DNA from: an uncultured eubacterium 1-6
Lineage (GTDB): Bacteria > Bacillota > Clostridia > Lachnospirales > Lachnospiraceae
Direction of reading: 5' to 3'
Assembly (NCBI GenBank): GCA_903789595.1
Contig: CAIFEZ010000033.1
Coordinates: 1-37,464, forward strand
DNA: 37,464 bases
The notes below the pieces were generated by a model. That model had not been told where the DNA came from and made no database searches. It saw only the letters and a list, made by a program, of their open reading frames with translations. Position numbers and translations under genes: made by a program. Below are positions 16,962 through 25,157 of this stretch, in pieces; the stretch's first letter is position 1, and each line of letters begins with the position of its first letter.

Positions 16962-17747
16962 ATGGCAAAATTCGTTACAATCGGTGAGCGTATCCATTGC
17001 ATTTCCCCGGCAATCCGCAGAGCTATGGACAACAAGGAGCCGGAGGCTATTCTGAAGCGTGCAAAGGAGCAGATCGACGCAGGCGCTACCTATCTTGACG
17101 TCAACATCGGACCTGCTGAGAGCAACGGACCGGAGCTCATGAAATGGGCAGTTGAGCTCATCCAGAGCAATTTCGACAATGTGCCGCTTGCACTGGACAC
17201 CTCCAATAAGGCGGCGATCGAAGCCGGAATTTCCGTTTACAACCGTTCCAAGGGCAAGCCGATCGTGAACTCCGCAGATGCGGGAGACCGTATGAGCAAT
17301 ATCGACCTCGCGGCAGCGAACGATGCAATTGTTATCGCGCTTTGCTCCAACGGACCGATTGCGGCAGATAACGATGAGCGTATGATGCATTGCCAGAACA
17401 TGCTCGAGCACGGTATGGAGCTGGGCATGGAGGCTGAAGATCTCTGGTTTGATCCGCTGTTTGTTGTGGTTAAGGGAATGCAGGATAAGCAGATGGAGGT
17501 ACTTGAGTGCATCAAGATGTTCTCCGATATGGGTCTGAATTCCACCGGCGGCCTTTCCAACAACTCCAACGGAATGCCGAAGAACATCCGCCCGATCATG
17601 GATTCCGCACTCGTTGCCATGGCAATGATGCAGGGCCTTACCTCTGCAATTGTGAATCCGTGTGATCAGAGACTGATGGAGACGATCAAGTCCTGCGATG
17701 TATTCAAAGGCAATACGCTGTATGCAGATTCCTATCTGGAGCTGTAA
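16962..17747 (+). CDS. acsE: Methyltetrahydrofolate:corrinoid/iron-sulfur protein methyltransferase
   Basis: Transfers the methyl group of 5-methyl-THF to the cob(I)amide of AcsCD. The 261-aa TIM barrel has the pterin-binding fold of dihydropteroate synthase: GERIHCISPAIRRA at the N-terminus, AGATYLDVNIGPAES, LALDTSN, NSADAG and the C-terminal GLSNNSNGMPKNIRP. GGAGA stands before the ATG. It lies downstream of its partner acsC and is followed by a nested set of inverted repeats. Length fits the family. Confidence 0.96.
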   Translation: MAKFVTIGERIHCISPAIRRAMDNKEPEAILKRAKEQIDAGATYLDVNIGPAESNGPELMKWAVELIQSNFDNVPLALDTSNKAAIEAGISVYNRSKGKPIVNSADAGDRMSNIDLAAANDAIVIALCSNGPIAADNDERMMHCQNMLEHGMELGMEAEDLWFDPLFVVVKGMQDKQMEVLECIKMFSDMGLNSTGGLSNNSNGMPKNIRPIMDSALVAMAMMQGLTSAIVNPCDQRLMETIKSCDVFKGNTLYADSYLEL

Positions 17748-17765
17748 TCACAGAGGATGGACAGC

Positions 17766-17843
17766 AGCCTCCGGGAAGAATTCTTCCCGGAGGCTTTCTG
17801 TATAGGCCCGACAGAAGCTTCTGTCGGACTTATACAGAAAGCC
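17766..17843 (+). terminator. Nested inverted repeats downstream of acsE
   Basis: Three structures: a perfect 30-nt palindrome at 17766-17795 (arm AGCCTCCGGGAAGAA) followed by TTCTGT; a perfect 20-nt palindrome at 17808-17827 (CCGACAGAAG / CTTCTGTCGG); and an outer stem GGCTTTCTGTATA (17792-17804) with TATACAGAAAGCC (17831-17843) that encloses the second. The first and the outer stem share four bases and so compete. T tracts are poor. Probable terminator or attenuator. Confidence 0.65.
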
Positions 17844-17981
17844 CGGGCCGGTCAGTTAAGCGTTGACGGCGGCCGACAGCAGGCGGAAATGCAGGACGAC
17901 ACGTGTTTTATACCTTTTGATGAGCGGTGATATCGTAACCGCAGGATCCGTTGCCGGAGAGATAACAGTAGGAGGGTAAGT

Positions 17982-19910
17982 ATGTACAAGATTACATTTG
18001 TGACAGAGGAAGGCAGCAGGACGGAGGCCTTTGCGAATGACGGAGAGACGATTCTGTCTGTCGCGCAGAAGAGCAACGTCGCCATTGACGCGCCCTGCTC
18101 CGGGAACGCTTCATGCGGAAAGTGCCGGGTTAAGATTGTGTCCGGAGAGGTGGATTCCAGACAGACACGGCATATAACGGACGAGGATTTCGCGGCAGGA
18201 TGGAGACTGGCATGCGCCAGCAAGGTGATCGGGGATGTCACGGTTGAAGTGCCTGATATTGCCTCCGCTTACAAGAGCAGAATGCGGGTGGCGGATCTGA
18301 GTTCACCGGCTGAGCTGAAAATCTTCCGGGATGCCACCGATCAGGTGAAAAAAGCGGGAATTGAATACCGCAACAACATGGATGTCATCGAAATCCAAAT
18401 GGACGCGCCGACGCTGGATGATACCAGACCGGATAATGAGAGGGTTGCCGATGCGATTGAGGAGAAGACCGGCATTGAAAAGGTGAGGCTTCCTTATTCT
18501 GTTATGCGGAAGATGGCGCATGTGCTTCGGGCGAGCGATTTTCATGTGAAATGCGTTGTCCGGACGACTGCGAAAAATGTTTTTGTATATGATATGCTGC
18601 CTGCCTCTGTCGATGTTGTGATCGGCGGACTGGCGGTAGATATCGGAACCACCACTGTGTCCGCTGTACTGCTGAATATGAAGACCGGTGAGATTCTCGG
18701 CAAGGCATCATCGGGCAACGGGCAGATCCGTTACGGTGCGGATGTCATCAACCGGATCATCGAATCGCAGAAACCGGGCGGCGGCAGGAGACTGCAGGAT
18801 GCGGTGGTCAAGGAGACCATCAATCCGCTGATCCAGGAGATCTGCAGGGCTGCGCAATTCCCGAAGAACCACATTTACAGGATGGCTGTCGCGGGGAATA
18901 CGACGATGAACCATCTGCTGTTCGGCGTCGATGCGGATCCGATCCGCAAGGAGCCCTATATTCCCACCTTCTTCAAGACAAATTCTCTTTTTGCCTCCGA
19001 TATTGGTATCGACATTCACCCGGATGCGCACATTATCCTGGCGCCGAATATCGGTAGCTACGTGGGAGGGGACATCACAGCCGGCGCGTTTATCAGCATG
19101 ATCTGGAACCGTCCTGAGATGTCATTGTTCATCGATCTCGGAACAAACGGCGAGCTGGTTCTGGGCAATTCCGACTTTCTTGTGAGCTGTGCCTGCTCGG
19201 CGGGCCCCGCATTTGAGGGCGGCGATATCAGCTGCGGCATGCGGGCGACTGACGGCGCAATCGACGCGATCACTATCGACAAGGAGACGATGGAGCCGAC
19301 GCTCAGCATCATCGGAGAGGAGGGCCAGAAGCCGGTCGGCCTCTGCGGTTCCGGTCTGATCGACACCATCGCGGAGCTTTACGTCAACGGAATCATCAAT
19401 CCGAAGGGAAAGTTTGTCCGCGAGGGCGAACGGATCCGTCATGATAAATACGGGATGGGGAGCTATGTCATCGCGTATGAGAAAGATGCGGACAGCGTAA
19501 AGGACATCGAGATCACGGAGGTGGATATCGACAACTTCATCCGGGCCAAGGGCGCTATCTTTTCCGCGATCCGCACGATGCTGAGGCAGCTGGAGCTTCC
19601 GGTCGAGGTCATCGACGATGTATATGTCGCAGGCGGAATCGGCAGCGGCATCAACATGAAGAATGCGGTTACAATCGGAATGTTCCCGGATATACCGCTT
19701 GAGAAATTCCATTACATCGGAAATTCCTCGCTGACCGGTGCGTATAGCATGCTCCTGTCCGGGGATGCGGAAAGAAAGGTGTATGAGCTCGCGCGCAGCA
19801 TGACCTACATGGAGCTTTCAACAGTGAATACATATATGGATGAATTTGTGGCCTGCTGCTTCCTGCCGCATACGGACAGTACGCTGTTCCCGTCTGTGAA
19901 GCTGAGATGA
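17982..19910 (+). CDS. acsV: Corrinoid activation protein with N-terminal 2Fe-2S domain (AcsV/RACo type)
   Basis: ATP-dependent reductive activator that returns accidentally oxidised Co(II) corrinoid of AcsCD to Co(I). The 642-aa protein starts with a plant-type ferredoxin domain: C39, C45, C48 and C78 form CX5CX2CX29C (CSGNASCGKC). A linker follows, then an ASKHA-type ATPase region (DUF4445) with VDIGTTTVSAVLL, AVAGNTTMNHLL, FIDLGTNGEL, GLCGSGLID and VAGGIGSGINM. GGAGGG precedes the ATG at 17982. Its place directly after acsDCE supports AcsCD as its target rather than an O-demethylase corrinoid protein, but family members of both kinds are similar. Confidence 0.92.
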   Translation: MYKITFVTEEGSRTEAFANDGETILSVAQKSNVAIDAPCSGNASCGKCRVKIVSGEVDSRQTRHITDEDFAAGWRLACASKVIGDVTVEVPDIASAYKSRMRVADLSSPAELKIFRDATDQVKKAGIEYRNNMDVIEIQMDAPTLDDTRPDNERVADAIEEKTGIEKVRLPYSVMRKMAHVLRASDFHVKCVVRTTAKNVFVYDMLPASVDVVIGGLAVDIGTTTVSAVLLNMKTGEILGKASSGNGQIRYGADVINRIIESQKPGGGRRLQDAVVKETINPLIQEICRAAQFPKNHIYRMAVAGNTTMNHLLFGVDADPIRKEPYIPTFFKTNSLFASDIGIDIHPDAHIILAPNIGSYVGGDITAGAFISMIWNRPEMSLFIDLGTNGELVLGNSDFLVSCACSAGPAFEGGDISCGMRATDGAIDAITIDKETMEPTLSIIGEEGQKPVGLCGSGLIDTIAELYVNGIINPKGKFVREGERIRHDKYGMGSYVIAYEKDADSVKDIEITEVDIDNFIRAKGAIFSAIRTMLRQLELPVEVIDDVYVAGGIGSGINMKNAVTIGMFPDIPLEKFHYIGNSSLTGAYSMLLSGDAERKVYELARSMTYMELSTVNTYMDEFVACCFLPHTDSTLFPSVKLR

Positions 19911-20022
19911 CCTCCAGGCGTACAGCTGTGTTTTTGCATAATTTGAAAAAAATTCCGCAAAGAGAGCAGACCGGAAGATTGTTATTTATTTCACACAAAG
20001 ATTGTTTAGCCTGAACAAAAAG

Positions 20023-20066
20023 CAGGAGATTTCGTCAAAAAGAGCAGATGGAATCTCCTGTTTTTT
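20023..20066 (+). terminator. Terminator downstream of acsV
   Basis: CAGGAGATT (20023-20031) pairs with AATCTCCTG (20052-20060) around a 20-nt loop, followed by TTTTTT (20061-20066). An A-rich stretch precedes the left arm, so it may work in both directions. The rest of the 379-bp acsV-fhs gap is AT-rich and holds no gene. Confidence 0.7.
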
Positions 20067-20227
20067 GTACATAACCGCACAAATTTTAGAAAAGATTTTG
20101 TGATACAGAACAGGAAATAGATTGCAAATATATGATAGATAGACGTATAAGAGAGAATAATAAATTATAAAAACTGAATTAACAGAATAATAATTCAAAA
20201 AGAACTAGATGGCTCATGTAAACTGTG

Positions 20228-20256
20228 TTACAATAATCTTCGGTACAGTATAGTAT
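20228..20256 (+). promoter_or_regulatory. Candidate promoter of fhs
   Basis: TTACAA (20228-20233) and TAGTAT (20251-20256) are 17 nt apart; TATAGT (20249-20254) overlaps the -10 in a 15-nt alternative. The predicted start falls 25 to 30 nt before the ATG. I see no THF riboswitch. Confidence 0.4.
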
Positions 20257-20289
20257 ATGAGATGCTGTCTTAAAGGAGGATATTTTAGT

Positions 20290-21981
20290 ATGGGCTACAA
20301 ATCAGACATTGAAATTGCTCAGGAATGTGTAATGGATCCGATTTCGAAGGTCGCTGAGTCGGCAGGAATCGACGAGGAGTATCTGGAGTATTACGGAAAG
20401 TACAAGGCAAAGATCTCCGACAAACTGATGGACAAATTGGACAAGCCGGATGGAAAGCTGGTTCTTGTCACCGCGATTAACCCGACTCCGGCAGGCGAGG
20501 GCAAGACAACGACTTCTATCGGTCTGATTGATGCCCTTTCCAGATTAGGCAAGCATCCTGTAGGAGCAATCCGTGAGCCTTCCATGGGTCCCGTGTTCGG
20601 TGTAAAGGGCGGGGCTGCAGGCGGCGGCTATGCGCAGGTTGTGCCGATGGAGGACATCAATCTCCATTTTACCGGTGATATGCACGCGATCGGCGCGGCG
20701 AACAACCTTCTCGCTGCGATGGTTGACAATTCCATTCAGCAGGGAAATCCGTTCAATATCGATCCCAGAAAAGTTATCTGGAGACGCTGCGTGGATATGA
20801 ACGATCGTCAGCTGAGAAACGTAATTGACGGTCTCGGAACCAGACTTGACGGGGTTCCGCGTTCGGACGGATTTGATATCACGGTGGCGTCCGAGGTTAT
20901 GGCTACCTTCTGTCTGGCAAAGGATCTGATGGATCTCAAGAAGAGACTTTCAAAGCTTATTGTCGGATACACCTATGGCAAGGCTTCGGAGGAGAAACCG
21001 GTAACGGCTGGAGATCTCGGCGCCGCTGGAGCGATGACTGCGCTTCTGAAGGATGCCATCAAGCCGAACCTGGTTCAGACGCTGGAGCATACGCCTGTTC
21101 TGGTTCACGGCGGTCCGTTTGCGAATATCGCACACGGCTGCAACTCCGTTATCGCAACCCGCACGGCTCTGAAGCTGGGCGATTACTGCGTGACAGAGGC
21201 CGGATTCGGCGCGGATCTTGGAGCGGAGAAGTTCCTGGATATCAAGTGCCGTTTTGCGGGACTGAAGCCGAACGCGGTTGTGATCGTCGCTACGGTTCGT
21301 GCTTTGAAGTATAACGGCGGAGTTGCAAAGGCAGATCTGAACAATGAGAATCTGGAGGCACTGGAGAAAGGCCTTCCGAACCTGCTCAAGCATGTCAGCA
21401 ACATCAAGAATGTATACCATCTGCCCTGCGTTGTTGCGATCAACGCATTCCCGACCGATACAAAGGCGGAGCTCGCTCTCGTAGAAGAGAAGTGCAAAGA
21501 GCTCGGCGTAAATGTATGCCTGTCCGAGGTATGGGCAAAGGGCGGCGAAGGCGGCATTGATCTTGCCAAGGAGGTGGTACGTCTCTGCGAGCAGGATAAT
21601 TCCGTATTTACCTACAGCTACGAGCTGGAGGGAACCTCTATCGAGGACAAGCTGAATGCCATCGTTCAGAAGGTATACGGCGGAGATCACGTCGAATTTA
21701 CGGCAAATGCGAGAAAACAGCTGAAGAAGCTGGAGGATGCCAGATACAGCAATGTACCGATCTGTGTGGCAAAGACACAGTACAGTCTTACCGATGACCC
21801 GACGAGACTCGGCGCTCCCAGCGGCTTTGTGGTCACCGTCCGCAATCTGAAGATTTCGGCCGGAGCGGGCTTTATCGTGGCACTTACCGGTGAGATCAGC
21901 ACGATGCCCGGACTTCCGAAGCATCCGGCAGCGATGGATATCGATGTGGATGAGAACGGAAAGATCACGGGGCTGTTCTGA
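20290..21981 (+). CDS. fhs: Formate-tetrahydrofolate ligase
   Basis: ATP-dependent activation of formate to 10-formyl-THF, the entry step of the methyl branch of the Wood-Ljungdahl pathway. The 563-aa protein has the nucleotide-binding segment [15 protein letters not shown], the block [45 protein letters not shown] and the C-terminal [14 protein letters not shown]. The start [10 protein letters not shown] at 20290 has AAAGGAGGA 10 nt upstream; the 11 earlier in-frame codons cover this site. It lies between the CODH/ACS genes and fchA-folD, in the order of the reactions Fhs, FchA, FolD. Confidence 0.97.
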   Translation: MGYKSDIEIAQECVMDPISKVAESAGIDEEYLEYYGKYKAKISDKLMDKLDKPDGKLVLVTAINPTPAGEGKTTTSIGLIDALSRLGKHPVGAIREPSMGPVFGVKGGAAGGGYAQVVPMEDINLHFTGDMHAIGAANNLLAAMVDNSIQQGNPFNIDPRKVIWRRCVDMNDRQLRNVIDGLGTRLDGVPRSDGFDITVASEVMATFCLAKDLMDLKKRLSKLIVGYTYGKASEEKPVTAGDLGAAGAMTALLKDAIKPNLVQTLEHTPVLVHGGPFANIAHGCNSVIATRTALKLGDYCVTEAGFGADLGAEKFLDIKCRFAGLKPNAVVIVATVRALKYNGGVAKADLNNENLEALEKGLPNLLKHVSNIKNVYHLPCVVAINAFPTDTKAELALVEEKCKELGVNVCLSEVWAKGGEGGIDLAKEVVRLCEQDNSVFTYSYELEGTSIEDKLNAIVQKVYGGDHVEFTANARKQLKKLEDARYSNVPICVAKTQYSLTDDPTRLGAPSGFVVTVRNLKISAGAGFIVALTGEISTMPGLPKHPAAMDIDVDENGKITGLF

Positions 21982-22330
21982 TTCTTCCTGTAACGCAATC
22001 TGCTGATGCGGGAATTTATACAGTCTGTGACACGATCTGCCGGTGTATAAGGTTTTATTAGATCTGTATATTTTTCCGTACAGGGTGAAACGATCAGAGT
22101 GCCTGCGGTTTTCCTGCTGTTCTGTGGCAGTTGCCGCGGGCACATTCTGTATTGATTACGTATGGATGAACGGAGAAGCAGGTTCTCTTTGAAAGCCGTT
22201 GCTTTGCGAGGCATACTGTCAGCGGCTGCCGATCAGATATCACAGAAAATCAGATGCAGGTATCGCAGAAAATCAGATGCAGGTATCATAGAAAATCAGC
22301 TACAGGTATCACAGAAAAGGAGAAAATACA
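21982..22330. other. fhs-fchA spacer with a dispersed repeat and a weak hairpin
   Basis: 349 bp without a gene. It contains a weak stem TTATAC / GTATAA around 22016-22050 followed by GGTTTTATT, a 25-nt element (22018-22042) that recurs near 31106, and the tandem repeats described separately. Confidence 0.5.
22238..22320 (+). repeat. 23-nt tandem repeat, three and a half copies
   Basis: Units at 22238-22260, 22261-22283, 22284-22306 and a partial at 22307-22320. Core TATCRCAGAAAATCAGATG plus CAGG; units 1 and 2 differ at one base, unit 3 at a few. The last, truncated unit runs into the AAAAGGAG ribosome binding site of fchA. Confidence 0.9.
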
Positions 22331-23014
22331 GTGAGTGATGAAAAGGCAATGAATCCGGAAAAATCACAGGAACAGGCCTGCAGTTTTACAGATCTTTCCT
22401 GTGCGGAATTTACGGCGAAGCTTTCCTCTAAAGCACCGGTTCCCGGCGGCGGCGGTGCCTCGGCTCTTGTAGGAGCCCTTGGTGCGGCGCTCTGCAATAT
22501 GGTGGGAAATCTCACAGTCGGGAAGAAAAAATATAAGGATGTGGAAGCTGAGATCCTGGATTTGATGGAAAAGGTAACCAGACTTCAGCAGGAACTGCTC
22601 GACTGCGTGGAGGAGGATGCAAAAGCCTTTGCTCCGCTTGCGGCTGCGTACGGCCTTCCGCATTCGACGCCGGAAGAGCAGGCGCACAAGGCAGAGGTGC
22701 TTGAGGAGTGCCTGAAGGGCGCGTGCAGTGCGCCGATGCAGATCATGCATAAAATCTGCCGTGTGATCTCCATGATCCGTGTGTTCCAGACGAAGGGATC
22801 GGTTCTTGCGGTTAGCGATGCCGGGGTGGCGGCGGCGCTGTGCAGCGCGGCTCTCCGCGGAGCAAGCCTGAATGTGTACATCAACACAGGCTCCATGAAG
22901 GATCGGGAGTATGCGGAAATGCTGAACAGGGACTGCGACGAGATGCTGGACATCTATTGTTCCCTGGCGGACCAGATCTACCAGGAGGTGTTCCGGAAGC
23001 TGAATCCGAGCTGA
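22331..23014 (+). CDS. fchA: Methenyltetrahydrofolate cyclohydrolase (cyclodeaminase family)
   Basis: Converts 10-formyl-THF to 5,10-methenyl-THF, between Fhs and FolD. The 227-aa, mostly helical protein belongs to the formiminotransferase-cyclodeaminase C-terminal family: FTAKLSSKAPVPGGGGASALVGALGAALCNMV near residue 40, EEDAKAFAPLAAAYGLP near residue 100 and a C-terminal helix bundle. The start is GTG at 22331, 8 nt after AAAGGAG; the first ATG is six codons later. In this setting a cyclohydrolase function is far more likely than cyclodeaminase, as no formiminotransferase or histidine-degradation gene is present. FolD downstream appears to lack cyclohydrolase residues, so FchA is probably the only enzyme for this step here. 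Confidence 0.88.
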   Translation: MSDEKAMNPEKSQEQACSFTDLSCAEFTAKLSSKAPVPGGGGASALVGALGAALCNMVGNLTVGKKKYKDVEAEILDLMEKVTRLQQELLDCVEEDAKAFAPLAAAYGLPHSTPEEQAHKAEVLEECLKGACSAPMQIMHKICRVISMIRVFQTKGSVLAVSDAGVAAALCSAALRGASLNVYINTGSMKDREYAEMLNRDCDEMLDIYCSLADQIYQEVFRKLNPS

Positions 23015-23249
23015 GGAGCAGGGCGGATCAGCGTACAAAATGATATTGAGCAATAGGATGATTGCAGTGCCGGCGGTCATGACCTGTGCCGCACCGTGCC
23101 GATAAGCGGGGCAATGGCTTGTTGACATTCCCTGGCGGGCATGAATCGGTTCGCCGGTACTGCGAGAATGCGAATGAAGGAGAGACCGCGGAAGCGCAAA
23201 GCACGGAACAACCCGTAATCATACGGAATGAAAAGAGGGATTGACAGAA

Positions 23250-24104
23250 ATGGCAAAACAGTTATTGGGCAAGGAAGTTAATGCAGATCTGAATCAGCAG
23301 ATCACAGACAGGGTAAATGCGCTGAAGGAAAAGGGGATTGTTCCCACACTCGGCATTATCCGTGTGGGAGAGAAGGACGCGGACCTGTCATATGAGCGCG
23401 GTGCAACCAAGCGCTGCGAAAAGCTCGGAGTGGAGTGCAGGAAATTTGTGTTCCCCGAGAATGTATCCCAGGAGGAACTGATGGATATCATCGGCCGGGT
23501 GAACAGGGACAGCTCGATTCACGGCGTGCTGATTTTCCGTCCGCTGCCGAAGACGCTGGACGAGAAAGCGGTGGTTGCGGCGCTTGATCCGGAAAAGGAT
23601 ATCGACGGAATCACAGACGGATCCATGGTCGGCGTGTACACCGGACAGAAAAAGGGCTTTCCGCCATGCACCGCACAGGCGGTAATGGAAATCCTCAGAC
23701 ACTACCAGGTGGATCTGAAGGGCAAGAAGGCTGTCGTCATCGGAAGAAGCCTGGTCATCGGAAAACCGGTTGCGATGATGCTTCTGAAGCAGAACGCAAC
23801 GGTTACCATCTGTCATACCAAGACAAAGGACATGGCCGCGGAGGCAAGAGAGGCGGATGTTCTTGTGGTTGCAGCGGGACATCGTGACGTGGTCGATGAA
23901 ACCTTTGTGAGACCCGGACAGATGGTAATCGATGTGGGAATCAATGTGAATGACGAAGGAAAGCTCTGCGGTGATGTTTCCTATGACAAGGTGGAACCGA
24001 TTGTAGATGCCATTACTCCTGTACCGGGCGGCGTGGGAAGCGTGACGACATCCGTGCTTGTCAGCCATGTTGTTGAGGCGGCTGAAAGGAGTCTTGAGAA
24101 ATGA
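23250..24104 (+). CDS. folD: Methylenetetrahydrofolate dehydrogenase (FolD family, probably monofunctional)
   Basis: NAD(P)-dependent interconversion of methenyl- and methylene-THF. The 284-aa product has the family segments PTLGIIRVGEKDADLSYERG, KDIDGIT, the Rossmann part VVIGRSLVIGKPVAMML, and PVPGGVGSVTTSVL near the end. Against E. coli and human FolD, the catalytic Tyr is kept (Y48) and Asp of DIDG is kept. The cyclohydrolase Lys four residues after the Tyr is Ala52, and the Gln of VQLPLP is Phe in LIFRPLP. Both residues are known to be needed for cyclohydrolase activity, so the enzyme is inferred to be dehydrogenase only, fitting fchA upstream. The start MAKQLLGKEV at 23250 follows AGAGGGA; a TTG at 23241 is less likely. 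The stop overlaps the next gene by 4 nt. Confidence 0.93.
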   Translation: MAKQLLGKEVNADLNQQITDRVNALKEKGIVPTLGIIRVGEKDADLSYERGATKRCEKLGVECRKFVFPENVSQEELMDIIGRVNRDSSIHGVLIFRPLPKTLDEKAVVAALDPEKDIDGITDGSMVGVYTGQKKGFPPCTAQAVMEILRHYQVDLKGKKAVVIGRSLVIGKPVAMMLLKQNATVTICHTKTKDMAAEAREADVLVVAAGHRDVVDETFVRPGQMVIDVGINVNDEGKLCGDVSYDKVEPIVDAITPVPGGVGSVTTSVLVSHVVEAAERSLEK

Positions 24105-24412
24105 GCACGTTCGACGAAAAATTCGGAGAATTGAAGCACTCCGCCAGGGAGCTGGGAAGCAGGATCGGAAAGGGCGCACAGGATCTCGGAAGCGCGGCTT
24201 CCACCAAGGCAAAGCTTGAGATGGAGAAGGCGAAGCTGAAGGATGTCTATGCGGAGCTCGGCTCACTGTACTACAGAGAAAATAAGGATCATCCGCCTTT
24301 TGAGTACTCGGATCTGTTCGAGAAGATCGAGAAGGGAGAAAAATCCGCTGCCGATTATGAAAAGATATTAGGCGAGAACCTCAAAAATCTGAAGAATACG
24401 GAACAGTCCTGA
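24101..24412 (+). CDS. Uncharacterised 103-aa charged helical protein
   Basis: I do not recognise this family. The product is rich in Lys and Glu, has no Cys or membrane segment, and is probably alpha-helical, with a likely coiled coil at about residues 30-60 (KAKLEMEKAKLKDVYAELGSLYYREN). The middle segment resembles the stem of small clostridial zinc-ribbon proteins without the ribbon. Its ATG overlaps the folD stop (ATGA, 24101-24104), so it is translated together with folD and probably conserved with it. A role in the folate branch is only a guess from this coupling. Confidence 0.75.
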   Translation: MSTFDEKFGELKHSARELGSRIGKGAQDLGSAASTKAKLEMEKAKLKDVYAELGSLYYRENKDHPPFEYSDLFEKIEKGEKSAADYEKILGENLKNLKNTEQS

Positions 24413-24505
24413 GCTGCGCCGGAATTCCGCCGCACAGATATGAGCCGGAAACCGGAGCGGGAAATGGGCGGGTGAGACATAGACCGGGAAGATGTTTTTT
24501 TACGA

Positions 24506-24534
24506 TTGAAAAACACGTGACGATCATATATAAT
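24506..24534 (+). promoter_or_regulatory. Sigma-A promoter of the 6S-like RNA
   Basis: TTGAAA (24506-24511), 17-nt spacer, TATAAT (24529-24534). Predicted start about 24541. No open frame with a ribosome binding site follows, which points to an RNA gene. Confidence 0.8.
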
Positions 24535-24540
24535 CTAGTT

Positions 24541-24806
24541 AGATGAAGCGGTCAGCAGATGTGGCGTGTAATGAATATCACGAAAGGTTGAAATGTGTTT
24601 TCCTGGGGTGTTCGATCCCCTGTCTATTATGAACCTACATTTACTTTAAAACGGGATTCCTATATCAAGGTACGGCTGTCAGGCCTCCGTTTGCAGAGGA
24701 AGGCAAAAGTACGTTTGCGGTTGCCCACCTGGAATTTATTTCTAGGAGTCAAATGGCAGGAACGGCATTTCGGGTCGGAGGAGAGCTTATGCTCTCCTCC
24801 CTTTTT
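24541..24806 (+). ncRNA. ssrS: Candidate 6S RNA
   Basis: A stand-alone transcript of about 265 nt between a good promoter and a good terminator, without a plausible gene. Closing stem: AAATG..GTTTTCC (24591-24603) pairs with GGAACGGCATTT (24759-24770). On the 5' side a small hairpin GGGGTGTTCGATCCCC (24605-24620) carries the TGTTCG that I associate with bacterial 6S RNAs, followed by GAACCTACATTT. A long irregular apical arm spans about 24660-24740 (CCTC..GAGG inside GTAC..GTAC). A long imperfect hairpin with a central bubble is the 6S architecture that traps RNA polymerase. The assignment rests on shape and remembered signature, not on a covariance search. Confidence 0.6.
24777..24806 (+). 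terminator. Terminator of the 6S-like RNA
   Basis: Perfect 10-bp stem GGAGGAGAGC / GCTCTCCTCC with a TTAT loop, followed by CTTTTT. Confidence 0.9.
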
Positions 24807-24818
24807 GTATCGTTCATC

Positions 24819-24847
24819 TTGACACCGCAGGAGGAAGAAGCTAGAAT
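24819..24847 (+). promoter_or_regulatory. Sigma-A promoter of the pheST T-box transcript
   Basis: Consensus TTGACA (24819-24824), 17-nt spacer, TAGAAT (24842-24847); predicted start near 24854, just after the preceding terminator. Confidence 0.8.
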
Positions 24848-24853
24848 AACAGG

Positions 24854-25156
24854 CAGTGAAAAGCGTTGAAGACGTTTGTATGGGTATATTGACCCGAAGA
24901 GAGGGAGAATCGCTGGCTGAAAGTTTTCCCGGGCTCCGGTATATTCAGAGTTTCGCGTCGGAGCTTCTTTTCTGAACGCCGGGGATTTTCCGGCCGGTAG
25001 GATCAGACGTGTCTGCACGTTACAGCAGCAATGAGTGTCCGTTTTATTCGCGTGGAGAGCTGCGGGAAACAGCCCGGAAATCTGTGCGGGAAAAGCGGGA
25101 ATCAGGGTGGTACCGCGAGAATTTTACCTCGTCCCTAGACCGGGACGGGGTTTTTT
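24854..25156 (+). promoter_or_regulatory. T-box leader controlling pheST
   Basis: tRNA-sensing riboswitch. The T-box sequence AGGGTGGTACCGCG at 25104-25117 is exact; its TGGT would pair with an ACCA tRNA end, i.e. discriminator A, as in tRNA-Phe. Upstream, 24854-25000 forms a Stem I-like region with AGAGAGGGAG and a distal loop GGCTGAAAG between GGAGAA and TTTTCC. The terminator is CCTCGTCCC / GGGACGGGG with TTTTTT (25127-25156). Several TTC triplets lie in the Stem I 3' half, and I cannot decide which is the specifier; Phe specificity is inferred from pheS and pheT downstream. Uncharged tRNA-Phe should favour readthrough. Confidence 0.9.
25127..25156 (+). terminator. T-box attenuator terminator
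   Basis: Nine-bp stem CCTCGTCCC / GGGACGGGG with one G-U pair, followed by six T. Its left arm overlaps the sequence that the antiterminator needs. Confidence 0.85.
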
Positions 25157-25157
25157 A

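Noticed and set aside
15537-17411. Long open frame on the minus strand opposite acsC and acsE
   Set aside because: It is the shadow of two well-conserved genes; the translated sequence is Cys/Arg/Leu-rich without family features, and no start signal is seen.
20067-20289. THF riboswitch upstream of fhs
   Set aside because: The AT-rich leader shows none of the conserved GC-rich paired elements of that riboswitch, and the likely transcript leader is too short.
22238-22320. CRISPR array
   Set aside because: The 23-nt units are directly adjacent with no spacers, and no cas genes are present.
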